From positions 1 through 15,258 of the forward strand of contig SKXS01000138.1 in NCBI GenBank assembly GCA_007128345.1: 15,258 bases of DNA, read 5' to 3'. Numbering within the stretch: position 1 is the stretch's first letter; each line of letters starts with the position of its first letter. Origin of the DNA: Spirochaetia bacterium (GTDB taxonomy: Bacteria; Spirochaetota; Spirochaetia; PWKH01). Under the pieces are notes generated by a model. That model saw nothing but the letters and a program-made list of their open reading frames with translations, had not been told where the DNA came from and made no database searches. Positions 1 to 6,933 of the stretch are shown piece by piece. A program made the translations under genes and the position numbers.

Positions 1-1
1 C

Positions 2-1183
2 CGTGACCTGGAGAAGCTGCAGAGAAGCTGGACGGAACTGTCGCCTGAGGATGAAGAGGTGATATCACAGTTCTGCCGGGTAATCAGACAGCTGCACTCG
101 TTCACCATTGATGTGGAGAAACCCGTCAGCATGATGTCGATCCGCGAAAAGATCCGCTACTTCTCCTCAATGAAGGATGCAGGCATGGTGATGAAGCGTT
201 ACGGCAAGATCAGCCTCAGAGAATACGCAAAACGGTTCACCCACCCGGCTCTGCGTGCTGCCCTTACCGAATTTCTCCCTGAAGGGTACAGCTCCACCTC
301 GGTGATGTTCGCCCTGGCAGCATTTTCCAAAAATGCCGCTTCCATGCCCATGGGAGGTTCACGGGCTTTTTCCCTGCGAATGGCAGAACGCTATCGCGAA
401 CTGGGGGGCACCTTGAAGACATCCTGTGAAGCCGCCTCCCTTGATATCAGCGGTTCCCGGGTCAGCCGGGTCATTTGTTCAGACGGCACCTACTTTGAGG
501 CCGACTACGTGATCGCTGCATGCGATGCGTCACATGTCCTCACCAAGCTGCTCGGGGGAAAATACCAGGTTCCCGCGTTTACCAAGCGTTTTAAAAATCC
601 GAAGGACTATCCGCTAGCATCAGAAATACTCATTGCCTTGGGATGCAAAGGATCTTTGGAGGAGTATCCCAGGAGCATGTCTTTTGCCGTGGATCCGTTT
701 GAAATCCACGGCAAAACTATTGAACGCATCAAGACCGCCCATTTTCACCACGAACCCGGATATGCCCCGGACGGGCATGGGGTTATGATCTGCGACATCA
801 ACCAGTTCAGCGACGATGTCGATGCCTGGTCTGCCCTTGCTGAAGACAGAAAGACGTACCGGAAGGAGAAACAGCGTATAGCTGAAGCGGTACGACGTGC
901 CGTGGAATCCCGCATGCCTGAGCTGGAGGTAACCGTGCTGGATGTCGTCACTCCAAAAACTTACGAGCGCTACTGCAACGCGCATCGCGGTGCCTTTATG
1001 GCATTTTTACCCACAGTGAAGGGCAAGCCCATGAATCATACTGGAAAAATCAAGGGACTGAAGAACTTCTACCTAAGCGGACAGTGGCTCCAGCCCCCGG
1101 GCGGGCTCCCCACAGCAGTCATGACGGGAAAGTACTCCGTTATGTACATATGCAGGCAGGAGAAACAATCATTCATTAGCTGA
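2..1183 (+). CDS. Phytoene-desaturase-like FAD-dependent oxidoreductase, 5' truncated
   Basis: The reading frame is already open at base 2, with no start codon in view, so the N-terminus with the FAD-binding dinucleotide fold (GxGxxG) lies outside the window. The visible 393 codons contain the family's middle part, including a P-x-GG-S-x-x-F segment near 350-370 and a GG-x-L-x-T strand followed by an ADYVIAACD stretch. The C-terminal FAD-contact motif SGQWLQPPGGLPTAVMTG is near the end. This pattern is typical of the CrtI / phytoene dehydrogenase / retinol saturase-like superfamily (NAD(P)/FAD-dependent oxidoreductases). The substrate cannot be told from the sequence: carotenoid genes are absent here, and many bacterial members act on other lipids. 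The stop TGA at 1181-1183 lies 19 nt from the end of the convergent DUF454 gene. The family is clear and the specific role unknown. Confidence 0.88.
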   Translation, partial: RDLEKLQRSWTELSPEDEEVISQFCRVIRQLHSFTIDVEKPVSMMSIREKIRYFSSMKDAGMVMKRYGKISLREYAKRFTHPALRAALTEFLPEGYSSTSVMFALAAFSKNAASMPMGGSRAFSLRMAERYRELGGTLKTSCEAASLDISGSRVSRVICSDGTYFEADYVIAACDASHVLTKLLGGKYQVPAFTKRFKNPKDYPLASEILIALGCKGSLEEYPRSMSFAVDPFEIHGKTIERIKTAHFHHEPGYAPDGHGVMICDINQFSDDVDAWSALAEDRKTYRKEKQRIAEAVRRAVESRMPELEVTVLDVVTPKTYERYCNAHRGAFMAFLPTVKGKPMNHTGKIKGLKNFYLSGQWLQPPGGLPTAVMTGKYSVMYICRQEKQSFIS

Positions 1184-1202
1184 AATGCGTGTGCAGATAC
1201 CG

Positions 1203-1610
1203 TCAGGATGGATCCGTGTCTTCAGTATCCGGCCCGGGCAGACAGGTGGGGATCTTGATCATGTACCCGGTCATAATGGCCATGAGCACCACCAGGAATA
1301 TCCGTACCGGCAGGAGATCCACCACAATAATGCTGACGGTTACAGTGGCATAGGCCATGGCCAGTGAGGTGAGCTTTACCCGCAGGGTAAGTCCCTGACC
1401 TTTCTGGAACTTCCGTATCATGGGGCCGTACCGGGGATGTCTCATGAGCCATGCATGGAGCCGGGGAGAGCTTCTCACAAAGAAATAGGCAGCCAGCAGG
1501 ATAAAGGGTGTGGTGGGGAGCACGGGAAGCACAATGCCCAGAGTTCCCAAACCCACACATATCAGGCCGAGTATGACAAATACAGCGCGAAGCAGACGGG
1601 AAGCGGACAT
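1203..1610 (-). CDS. DUF454 / YbaN-family inner membrane protein
   Basis: A 135-residue, strongly hydrophobic protein. The N-terminal half has two closely spaced membrane segments (about residues 6-24 and 27-45) with the family hallmark GxxLPVLPTTPFILLAAYFF. A polar RSSPRLHAWLMRHPRYG stretch (about 47-63) and two more hydrophobic segments (about 80-98 and 102-118) follow. This order and length match the DUF454 family (E. coli YbaN), small inner membrane proteins of unknown function. The ATG at 1610 is preceded by AAGGAGA with good spacing, and a promoter-like pair lies further upstream (1632-1660), so the gene is probably transcribed separately from the SDR gene 71 nt upstream. The last 15 or so residues are acidic and polar. 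The family assignment is firm; I can assign no biochemical role. Confidence 0.9.
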   Translation of the reverse strand: MSASRLLRAVFVILGLICVGLGTLGIVLPVLPTTPFILLAAYFFVRSSPRLHAWLMRHPRYGPMIRKFQKGQGLTLRVKLTSLAMAYATVTVSIIVVDLLPVRIFLVVLMAIMTGYMIKIPTCLPGPDTEDTDPS

Positions 1611-1631
1611 CAGCTCTCCTTGGATGCCTTA

Positions 1632-1660
1632 ACTATACCAGGTGATGGGGCTGACTTCAA
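1632..1660 (-). promoter_or_regulatory. Predicted sigma70-type promoter for the DUF454 gene
   Basis: On the minus strand TTGAAG (1660-1655) is followed after exactly 17 nt by TATAGT (1637-1632). A start near 1625 would give a leader of about 15 nt that still holds the AAGGAGA ribosome site at 1621-1615. The pattern is good, but it was found by eye in a 71-nt gap. Confidence 0.5.
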
Positions 1661-1672
1661 CACGCAGCACTT

Positions 1673-1696
1673 CGGACTGCTTCACTCAGCAGTCCG
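1673..1696. repeat. 8-bp perfect inverted repeat spanning the SDR stop codon
   Basis: CGGACTGC (1673-1680) and GCAGTCCG (1689-1696) pair perfectly around an 8-nt loop. The SDR stop codon (1682-1684) sits in the loop. No run of T follows on either strand, so this is not a classical intrinsic terminator. It could weakly terminate the long operon or separate it from the DUF454 promoter just downstream. Confidence 0.5.
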
Positions 1697-2500
1697 GTAC
1701 ATATCAGTATTGCGCCTGGTATACCGCAGTATCAAAGCGTCAGATAGCTTGGGGAACAGCCGGTATATGAGATCAGCAGCGGCACCAAGCCGGGTGAGCA
1801 CCATCTCGCGCCGCCTGTGCAGGATACACGATACTATGCAGGATGCAGTCTGCGTTTGGCTTTGCGCATGGTGTCTCCGGTCGATAGTCGCCAACGAACC
1901 GTCTGACCGATAGACAGACTTATCATGATCATTCTCTGTAAACCCGACGTGCACCAGCCCCACATGCACCCCCCATGATGCAAGTTCTGAACGCAGGGAT
2001 TGCGAGAATGCCCTGAGCGCTGCCTTGCTCGCTCCATACGGGCCCATACCGGGCAGCCCATGAAGCGATGCAAGGGTAGAGACGAATATCACACTTCCAC
2101 GGGAAGCCTTCAGCAGGCCGCAGGCGAAGTGTGCCATATAGGCGGCACCCAGGTAGTTGATATCAGCCATGATCCGCATTACCTCAGGGGTACACGCTTC
2201 GATGGTGCCCCGCATGGACATGCCCGCATTGCAGACCAGCACATCAAGGCGTCCCTGTTCGTTCTCTATGCGGGCGATAAGTGCCATGCAGGCTTCAGGA
2301 TCACGGACATCACACTGGTGCGCATGCACCCTACCGGCTGTGCGCAGCGATCCTTCGGCAGCCGTGAGAGCGTTCCGATCCCTCCCACAGATATACACCT
2401 GTGCCCCCATGGATGCCAGCAGGCGTGCCGTCTCCCTGCCGATCCCCTTGCTCCCACCGGTAACCAGTGCTGTCCGACCGTGCAGAACCTGTGAATTCAC
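1682..2500 (-). CDS. Short-chain dehydrogenase/reductase (SDR), NADP(H)-type
   Basis: Classical SDR of 272 residues from the chosen start. The cofactor motif TGGSKGIG is at 14-21, a CGRD turn near 38-41 whose Arg usually favours NADP(H) follows, then NAG at 91-93, the structural Asn in DINYLG (about 115) and the catalytic YGASK (Y155, K159). The position 13 before the Tyr, normally the catalytic Ser, is Thr142 here with Ser141 beside it. The C-terminal part (HRRREMVLTRLG, then RLFPKLSD) resembles SDRs with a hydrophobic lipid-facing tail, such as the 3-ketosphinganine-reductase/DHRS7-like groups, but the substrate is unknown. I chose the GTG at 2500 because AGGAGGA lies 8 nt before it and it gives the usual short N-terminus. 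An ATG at 2527 would add nine residues. It appears to be the last gene of the operon. Confidence 0.88.
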   Translation of the reverse strand: MNSQVLHGRTALVTGGSKGIGRETARLLASMGAQVYICGRDRNALTAAEGSLRTAGRVHAHQCDVRDPEACMALIARIENEQGRLDVLVCNAGMSMRGTIEACTPEVMRIMADINYLGAAYMAHFACGLLKASRGSVIFVSTLASLHGLPGMGPYGASKAALRAFSQSLRSELASWGVHVGLVHVGFTENDHDKSVYRSDGSLATIDRRHHAQSQTQTASCIVSCILHRRREMVLTRLGAAADLIYRLFPKLSDALILRYTRRNTDMYRTAE

Positions 2501-2508
2501 GTGCGTTC

Positions 2509-2515
2509 TCCTCCT
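2509..2515 (-). promoter_or_regulatory. Strong ribosome-binding site deciding the SDR start
   Basis: AGGAGGA on the minus strand, 8 nt before the GTG at 2500. The alternative ATG at 2527 has only GAGGA nine nt upstream. Confidence 0.6.
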
Positions 2516-2531
2516 GTGCCGAGACATGACA

Positions 2532-3206
2532 TCAGTTCCTCAGCGCAGCTAAGCCCAGCAGCAGGTTCGGATCAGGGCAGTTCTCCAGGTAGTACTCCCG
2601 ATCCTCAGGACTGCACACTCCGGGATAATCACCCCGCCATTCGCCCATATTTCGTATGATCTGGAAGTGCAGATGGCTTGGCCAGTTTCCATTTTCATGC
2701 GGCTCCCCTACCCGGGCTATCATATCCCCCCGGCGGACCTCCGTCCCCACGGCGAGATTGAGCAGTGATTCCCTCGTCAGGTGTCCGTAGAGGGTGTGCC
2801 AGGATACACCTTTGGTCCAGTGGGACACAATGATTGTCGGACCGTAATCACCAAAGTTCGCGTTGTCCTGAAAGCTGTGCACCTGCCCGTCATACGCAGC
2901 TAAAACCGGGGTTCCTGACGGCACCCAGATGTCCAACCCTATGTGGATGCTCCTCGGCTGTTCATCTCCGGAAAAGAGCCCGCTCATACGGTAAATGCAT
3001 CGGTCCTCTTGGTATCTGCCTATGCTGTACTGCTTCCCCTGAGATCGAGCGGCAGCTTCGACATAGGCGTTAAACGCTTTCGTGTCTGCAGGATCTATCT
3101 TGGCAAGCTCCCGGTTCTCTGCGGTGAGATCCATGACGATGCATGCGCTGAGATCCACAGGGACAATCTGTGCCGGGGCTAACTCTTTGAGCAGAGGCTC
3201 AAGCAT
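2532..3206 (-). CDS. Stand-alone cytosolic M23-fold (LytM/lysostaphin-like) protein
   Basis: A 224-residue protein whose middle and C-terminal part is a LAGLIDADG-unrelated, classical M23 fold. Zinc ligands are HIGLD (H88, D92) and HLH (H178, H180), with the catalytic-type HTLYGH (H142 the second His). All metal and catalytic positions are intact. There is no signal peptide or membrane segment, so the product should stay in the cytoplasm, unlike cell-wall M23 endopeptidases. The GNWPSHLHFQ segment and the C-terminal CPDPNLLLGL resemble, from memory, the M23 domain built into bacterial phosphotransferase/class-III aminotransferase fusions rather than secreted hydrolases. The ATG at 3206 was chosen because AGGAGGT lies 4 nt upstream; a GTG at 3227 would overlap the ATPase stop. 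It sits 17 nt after the ABC ATPase gene. The natural substrate is unknown. Confidence 0.85.
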   Translation of the reverse strand: MLEPLLKELAPAQIVPVDLSACIVMDLTAENRELAKIDPADTKAFNAYVEAAARSQGKQYSIGRYQEDRCIYRMSGLFSGDEQPRSIHIGLDIWVPSGTPVLAAYDGQVHSFQDNANFGDYGPTIIVSHWTKGVSWHTLYGHLTRESLLNLAVGTEVRRGDMIARVGEPHENGNWPSHLHFQIIRNMGEWRGDYPGVCSPEDREYYLENCPDPNLLLGLAALRN

Positions 3207-3210
3207 ATCC

Positions 3211-3217
3211 ACCTCCT
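3211..3217 (-). promoter_or_regulatory. Ribosome-binding site deciding the M23 gene start
   Basis: AGGAGGT on the minus strand, 4 nt before the ATG at 3206. It lies inside the reading frame if translation began at the upstream GTG (3227), so the shorter start is preferred. Confidence 0.6.
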
Positions 3218-3223
3218 GGGAGA

Positions 3224-3946
3224 TCACGACTTTTTGAGCACATCAGCTACGACCTGCTGCTCCGCTTCGACGAGCTCTCCTTCCCCGAGCCTGCGCAGTT
3301 TTCTTGGAGTCTTCAGCCGCCTTATACTGCGCACTTGTGCAGGGCGTGGTGTGAATACCACGATACTGTCTGCGACCATGAGCGCCTCCTGTATGTCGTG
3401 GGTCACAAAGACCGCTGTCCGGGGATCCCCTTCCCAGCTTCTCACAAACGCCTTGACCAGAGAGAGCTTTACGTCCAGATCAAGCGCCTGGAACGGTTCG
3501 TCCATGAGCAGCAGGTTTGAAGGGAATGCAAACGCGCGGGCTATGGAGACCCGCTGCCGCATCCCCCCTGAGAGTTCGTGGGGGTAGTAGCGGGCAAACG
3601 ATTCCAGGCCGACAAGAGAGAGAACGCGGCTGGTACGCTGTTTCAGGAGCTCATTGTCCTGCACGTGGTTTTCCAGCACCAATGAGATATTGCGTTCAAC
3701 AGTTCTCCAAGGCAGCAGCCTCGGCTCCTGAAACAGATAGCTGATGCTCCCATCATTGCCTGTAATCATACCGGAATCGGGGGTGATAAACCGGGCAAGG
3801 AGGTTCAGCAGGGTAGTCTTGCCGCATCCGGATGCACCGAGAATCACGGTAATTTCCTGCTCTGGTATTGTCATGGAAAATTCGCTGAATACAGTCAGCA
3901 TGCCTGAAGGTCCGGGAAAACTCTTGCTGATGTGATTAATGTCCAT
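3224..3946 (-). CDS. ABC importer ATPase, NitT/TauT (SsuB/TauB-like) family
   Basis: A complete ABC nucleotide-binding subunit of 240 residues. Walker A GASGCGKTT is at 37-45, the Q-loop YLFQEPRLLPW has Gln73, the signature LSGGMRQR is at 125-132, Walker B LLLMDEP at 145-151 and the switch VTHD has His183. The EPRLLPW Q-loop and FVTHDIQEAL are typical of the nitrate/sulfonate/taurine/pyrimidine-precursor importers. It works on the inner face of the membrane as a dimer bound to the permease encoded just upstream, whose 3' end overlaps this gene by 11 nt. GGGAGG precedes the ATG at 3946. The short tail after the H-loop holds a basic RRLKTPRKLRR patch. Subfamily placement is good; the transported substrate cannot be read from the ATPase. 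Confidence 0.93.
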   Translation of the reverse strand: MDINHISKSFPGPSGMLTVFSEFSMTIPEQEITVILGASGCGKTTLLNLLARFITPDSGMITGNDGSISYLFQEPRLLPWRTVERNISLVLENHVQDNELLKQRTSRVLSLVGLESFARYYPHELSGGMRQRVSIARAFAFPSNLLLMDEPFQALDLDVKLSLVKAFVRSWEGDPRTAVFVTHDIQEALMVADSIVVFTPRPAQVRSIRRLKTPRKLRRLGEGELVEAEQQVVADVLKKS

Positions 3947-4718
3947 GTCGCCTCCCGTAACGGCGATGGGGCTGGAAAAACGGAGTCACCAGAGAGAAGA
4001 GCAGATCGCTGGCGGCACTCAGCAGGATAGCCGCGACTGTCCAGGAGAACACCTCGGCAGTCGCCAGGTTAATCTGGGCAAACTGCATGCTCGACCCGAT
4101 ACCGCGGGAAGGAACGGTGAGCACTTCAGCTGCCACCACGACCTTCCATGTCAGCCCCAGAGCTGACTTTGCTCCCGAGAGAAAGAACGGGAGTATGGAC
4201 GGCAGCGTGATGTGGATAAACTGCTGCCGTGCATTGAGCTCATACATTCTGGCCATCTGCCTCAGTTCCGGGTGGACTTCCCTGACTCCGATCATGACAT
4301 TCTGCGTCACCACGGGAAAAGCCATGAGGAACGCAGCAAATACGGGGACCGTCCCTGTCCTGAACCAGATGAACGCCAGCAGGATGACCGACATAACCGG
4401 AGTCGCCTTGATCACCGAAAGAAGGGGAGAAAAGAACGCTTCAAGGGTTCTGCTTCCCCCTGCCAGGATACCCGCAGCGCTTCCGACAAGAAGCGATACG
4501 GCAAATCCCTGGATTCCCCGGATGCATGTCGCGTACAGCGCCTGATAGAATGACGCCTCTCCAAGAAACCTCATGAAGCGTGCAAGCACCGTGAAGGGAG
4601 AAGGGAGGATGACTTCATTAAACACGAGGGACCCTGCCCACCACAGCAGGATGAGAGCTGCCGAGGAAACAATAATGATGAGCAGCCGCTTCTTACCGCG
4701 GTCGATAGAATCCTTCAT
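3936..4718 (-). CDS. ABC importer permease, NitT/TauT (SsuC-like) family
   Basis: A 260-residue integral membrane protein of the BPD_transp_1 type. A first membrane segment (about residues 11-31) is followed by periplasmic EVILPSPFTVLARF, typical of SsuC/TauC. Further helices follow, then the cytoplasmic EAA-like loop ELNARQQFIHITLPSILPFFLSG split around the PSILPF turn, which contacts the ATPase. The tail is basic (PHRRYGRRHGH). I use the ATG at 4718, preceded by GGAGG 11 nt away. The longer frame to 4787 adds 23 residues that lie inside the upstream gene and lack a membrane-protein start context. The gene overlaps the binding-protein gene by 26 nt and the ATPase by 11 nt, implying translational coupling and equimolar assembly of the importer. 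Confidence 0.9.
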   Translation of the reverse strand: MKDSIDRGKKRLLIIIVSSAALILLWWAGSLVFNEVILPSPFTVLARFMRFLGEASFYQALYATCIRGIQGFAVSLLVGSAAGILAGGSRTLEAFFSPLLSVIKATPVMSVILLAFIWFRTGTVPVFAAFLMAFPVVTQNVMIGVREVHPELRQMARMYELNARQQFIHITLPSILPFFLSGAKSALGLTWKVVVAAEVLTVPSRGIGSSMQFAQINLATAEVFSWTVAAILLSAASDLLFSLVTPFFQPHRRYGRRHGH

Positions 4719-5667
4719 CAGGCAGTGAACCTCCAATAGAGGCAGGATTGAATCCCATGAGCACCTGGAAAAAATCACGCAGGGCATGCTGAGCTTGCTC
4801 TATAGGCTGGTATACGAGATTGCTGTTGGGTATGGCAGGTTCAGCCATTGAAGAAGACAGGATGCCGAACTGTTCAATAATCACCGATGCCTCGCTGGGA
4901 TGCTCCAGCACCCAGGTTATGGAATCTTCAACAGCTTCCAGCATGGCAGCCGCTGTTTTCGGCTGCCGATCATGCAGGGCGCTGCGCACCATGAGGATCG
5001 TCATGGGATATATGTCCTCCGTGCCCTGGATCTCCTTCCAAGCTTCCTGAAAGTCCAAGGACCGGATGATATCGCCTGCTCCCCTGATCTGTGCGGCAGT
5101 GGCGAACGGTTCAGGAAGCACCGCAAAGGTGAGGCTTCCGGCAATGATCAGCTGAGCCAGCTGAGCCGCACGGGTAACACTGTAGTCAAGACTCACGGAA
5201 CCCGAAAGCCCTTTCTGCTGCAGTATGTAGCTGATCATGTAGTCAGGGGTCGCTCCCCTGCCCGGAACATGGACCTGCCTGCCCCTCAGATCTTCCCATG
5301 AGGAGACCGCCGGATCCCTGCTCATGAGAAAATTCATGCCCAGCCCAGTCACCGCAGCAGGATGATAGGGCAGTCCCCGGTTATACACCACAGCTGCCAG
5401 ATTTGCCGGAAGGAGGACGAAATCAAGCTCGCCTGATGCCATGCGTGCTACCGCTTCCTGGGGAGAGGGAAGCACTTCGCTATGGACATCCAGCCCTTCC
5501 ACCCCGGTATCCAGCACCCTGGCCATAGCAAATCCGGTTGGTCCCTGCAGCACTGCCAGGCTGACTGCAGGCGCATCTGCAGGTAGAACCTCCCGGGCTC
5601 CCTGACCTGTGACGCCTGCCAGTGCATACAGCAATGCTAGGAGAAAAACTGTCATTCTTTTCATCAT
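4693..5667 (-). CDS. ABC importer substrate-binding protein, NMT1/THI5-like
   Basis: A 324-residue secreted solute-binding protein. The N-terminus is MMKRM followed by a hydrophobic stretch to about residue 18 and a VTG/Q site, so it has a cleavable signal peptide. The expected lipobox Cys is absent (Gln22), so it is probably soluble in the periplasm rather than a lipoprotein. The mature part has LQGPTGFAMA at its start, a GELDFVLLPANLA stretch, W-E-D-L-R-G-R near the hinge, and the PEPFAT motif typical of NitT/TauT and NMT1/THI5-like binding proteins. Ligands in that family include sulfonates, nitrate, riboflavin and thiamine-pyrimidine precursors; which one applies here is unknown. It starts 17 nt after tyrS and is followed by permease and ATPase genes, so the importer is complete. 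ATGATG doublet starts (5667, 5664) follow AAGAGG. Confidence 0.88.
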   Translation of the reverse strand: MMKRMTVFLLALLYALAGVTGQGAREVLPADAPAVSLAVLQGPTGFAMARVLDTGVEGLDVHSEVLPSPQEAVARMASGELDFVLLPANLAAVVYNRGLPYHPAAVTGLGMNFLMSRDPAVSSWEDLRGRQVHVPGRGATPDYMISYILQQKGLSGSVSLDYSVTRAAQLAQLIIAGSLTFAVLPEPFATAAQIRGAGDIIRSLDFQEAWKEIQGTEDIYPMTILMVRSALHDRQPKTAAAMLEAVEDSITWVLEHPSEASVIIEQFGILSSSMAEPAIPNSNLVYQPIEQAQHALRDFFQVLMGFNPASIGGSLPDEGFYRPR

Positions 5668-5684
5668 ATACGCCTCTTATCAGA

Positions 5685-6920
5685 TCACGGGACACTGACG
5701 ATGCGGAAATAACGCTTCTTCCCTGCCCTAAGCAGCAGTTCATCTTCTGCAAGCCAGCCTGCATCTATGACTTCCTCCGGCTGCGTGACGGTCCTGTCAT
5801 TGATCCTCGCCCCTCCCTGGATTACCAGCCTCCTGGCATCTCCCCGGGAAGAGCACAGGTCAGTGCGTGCGAAGAGGTCCAGCACCCCGATACCCGCCTC
5901 AAGCTCATCCCTGGATACGGTAATCGACGGGATCGCTGATGCGGATGCTGTGGAATCTGAGAACGCCGCCTGTGATGCCTCACGAGCCCGCCTAGCTTCC
6001 TCTTCCCCATGCATGATGCAAGTCTGTTCCCATGCGAGCAGCTCCTTTGCCCGGTTCAGTTCAGCTCCAGCAAGCTTTTCCAGTTCATTGATCTGCTCTA
6101 TGGGAAGGAACGTGAAGAACTTGAGGAAACGGATCACATCCGCATCGGATACGTTTCTCCAGTACTGGTAGAAATCGTAGGGAGCAAACATCTCAGGATC
6201 AATGAAGACCGCTCCCTTTTCACTCTTGCCCATCTTCTGGCCGTCTGAACGGGTTACCAGCGGGAAGGTAAGCCCGAATACGGTCTCACCCTCTATCCGC
6301 CTGATAAGCTCCATCCCCGCAACTATATTGCCCCATTGGTCGTCCCCTCCCATCTGGAGCCTGCAGCCGTACTGCTGGAAGAGCTTCAGATAGTCGTAGG
6401 ACTGGAGCAGCTGGTAATTGAACTCGATGAAGGAGAGCCCTTTCTCAAGACGCTGCTTGTAGCTTTCAAAGGAGAGCATCCGGTTCACCGAAAAGTGCTT
6501 GCCTATATCCCTGAGAAACTCGAGGTAATTCAACTCTCCCAGCCAGTCGTAGTTGTTCACCATGAGACCTGCGTGCTCGCCGAAATCTACTACCCGGGCA
6601 AGCTGGTCCTTGATGCGGCTGAGGTTCTGCTCTATCTGATCCTTTGAAAGCATCATGCGCATCTCAGTTTTTCCTGAGGGATCGCCGATCAGCGCAGTTC
6701 CTACCCCCATGACCGCGATGGGCTTGTGACCGGCCCGCTGCAGGTGGGCCATGGCAAAAAAGGGCACCATATGGCCGATGTGCAGGCTTCTTCCCGTAGG
6801 ATCCACTCCTATGTAGAAAGTAATCGGCTCCTGGTCCATGCGGGAACGCAGCGATTCAATATCGGTGCACTGTTTTATAAATCCCCGCTCCTGGAGGACA
6901 TCTAGTCCATGTGTTCCCAT
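5685..6920 (-). CDS. tyrS: Tyrosyl-tRNA synthetase
   Basis: Charges tRNA-Tyr with tyrosine in the cytosol. The 411-residue product has the class I HIGH motif as SLHIGH (47-50) inside YIGVDPTGRSLHIGH. The tyrosine-site loops GDPSGK and DQWGN are present, the second signature is KMGKS (about 228-232), and a C-terminal S4-like RNA-binding domain (about 345-405, SRGDARRLVIQGGARIND) follows. Length matches bacterial TyrRS. The frame is open to 7019, but the ATG at 6920 is the true start: GGAGGG lies just before it and homology begins there, while the longer version would overlap glyQS. The gap to the glyQS stop is 13 nt and to the next gene 17 nt, so it is an internal operon gene. Confidence 0.97.
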   Translation of the reverse strand: MGTHGLDVLQERGFIKQCTDIESLRSRMDQEPITFYIGVDPTGRSLHIGHMVPFFAMAHLQRAGHKPIAVMGVGTALIGDPSGKTEMRMMLSKDQIEQNLSRIKDQLARVVDFGEHAGLMVNNYDWLGELNYLEFLRDIGKHFSVNRMLSFESYKQRLEKGLSFIEFNYQLLQSYDYLKLFQQYGCRLQMGGDDQWGNIVAGMELIRRIEGETVFGLTFPLVTRSDGQKMGKSEKGAVFIDPEMFAPYDFYQYWRNVSDADVIRFLKFFTFLPIEQINELEKLAGAELNRAKELLAWEQTCIMHGEEEARRAREASQAAFSDSTASASAIPSITVSRDELEAGIGVLDLFARTDLCSSRGDARRLVIQGGARINDRTVTQPEEVIDAGWLAEDELLLRAGKKRYFRIVSVP

Positions 6921-6933
6921 GCTCCCTCCCGGT

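Noticed and set aside
620..985. Minus-strand frame of 121 codons inside the FAD oxidoreductase gene
   Set aside because: It lies entirely within conserved plus-strand coding sequence and has no ribosome site or known motif.
1184..1245. Possible shared terminator between the converging oxidoreductase and DUF454 genes
   Set aside because: Only 4-5 bp interrupted dyads around GGATCC/GTATCC are present and no T-run, so a terminator cannot be supported.
1437..1913. Plus-strand frame of 158 codons crossing the DUF454 gene and SDR 3' end
   Set aside because: Low-complexity, Ser/His-rich translation without a family signature. It runs antisense to two well-supported genes.
2000..2494. Plus-strand frame of 164 codons opposite the SDR gene
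   Set aside because: The SDR motifs are on the other strand. This frame is a composition shadow.
3207..3227. GTG start at 3227 for the M23 gene, overlapping the ATPase stop as GTGA
   Set aside because: Looks like a coupling junction, but the AGGAGGT site falls downstream of it and points to the ATG at 3206.
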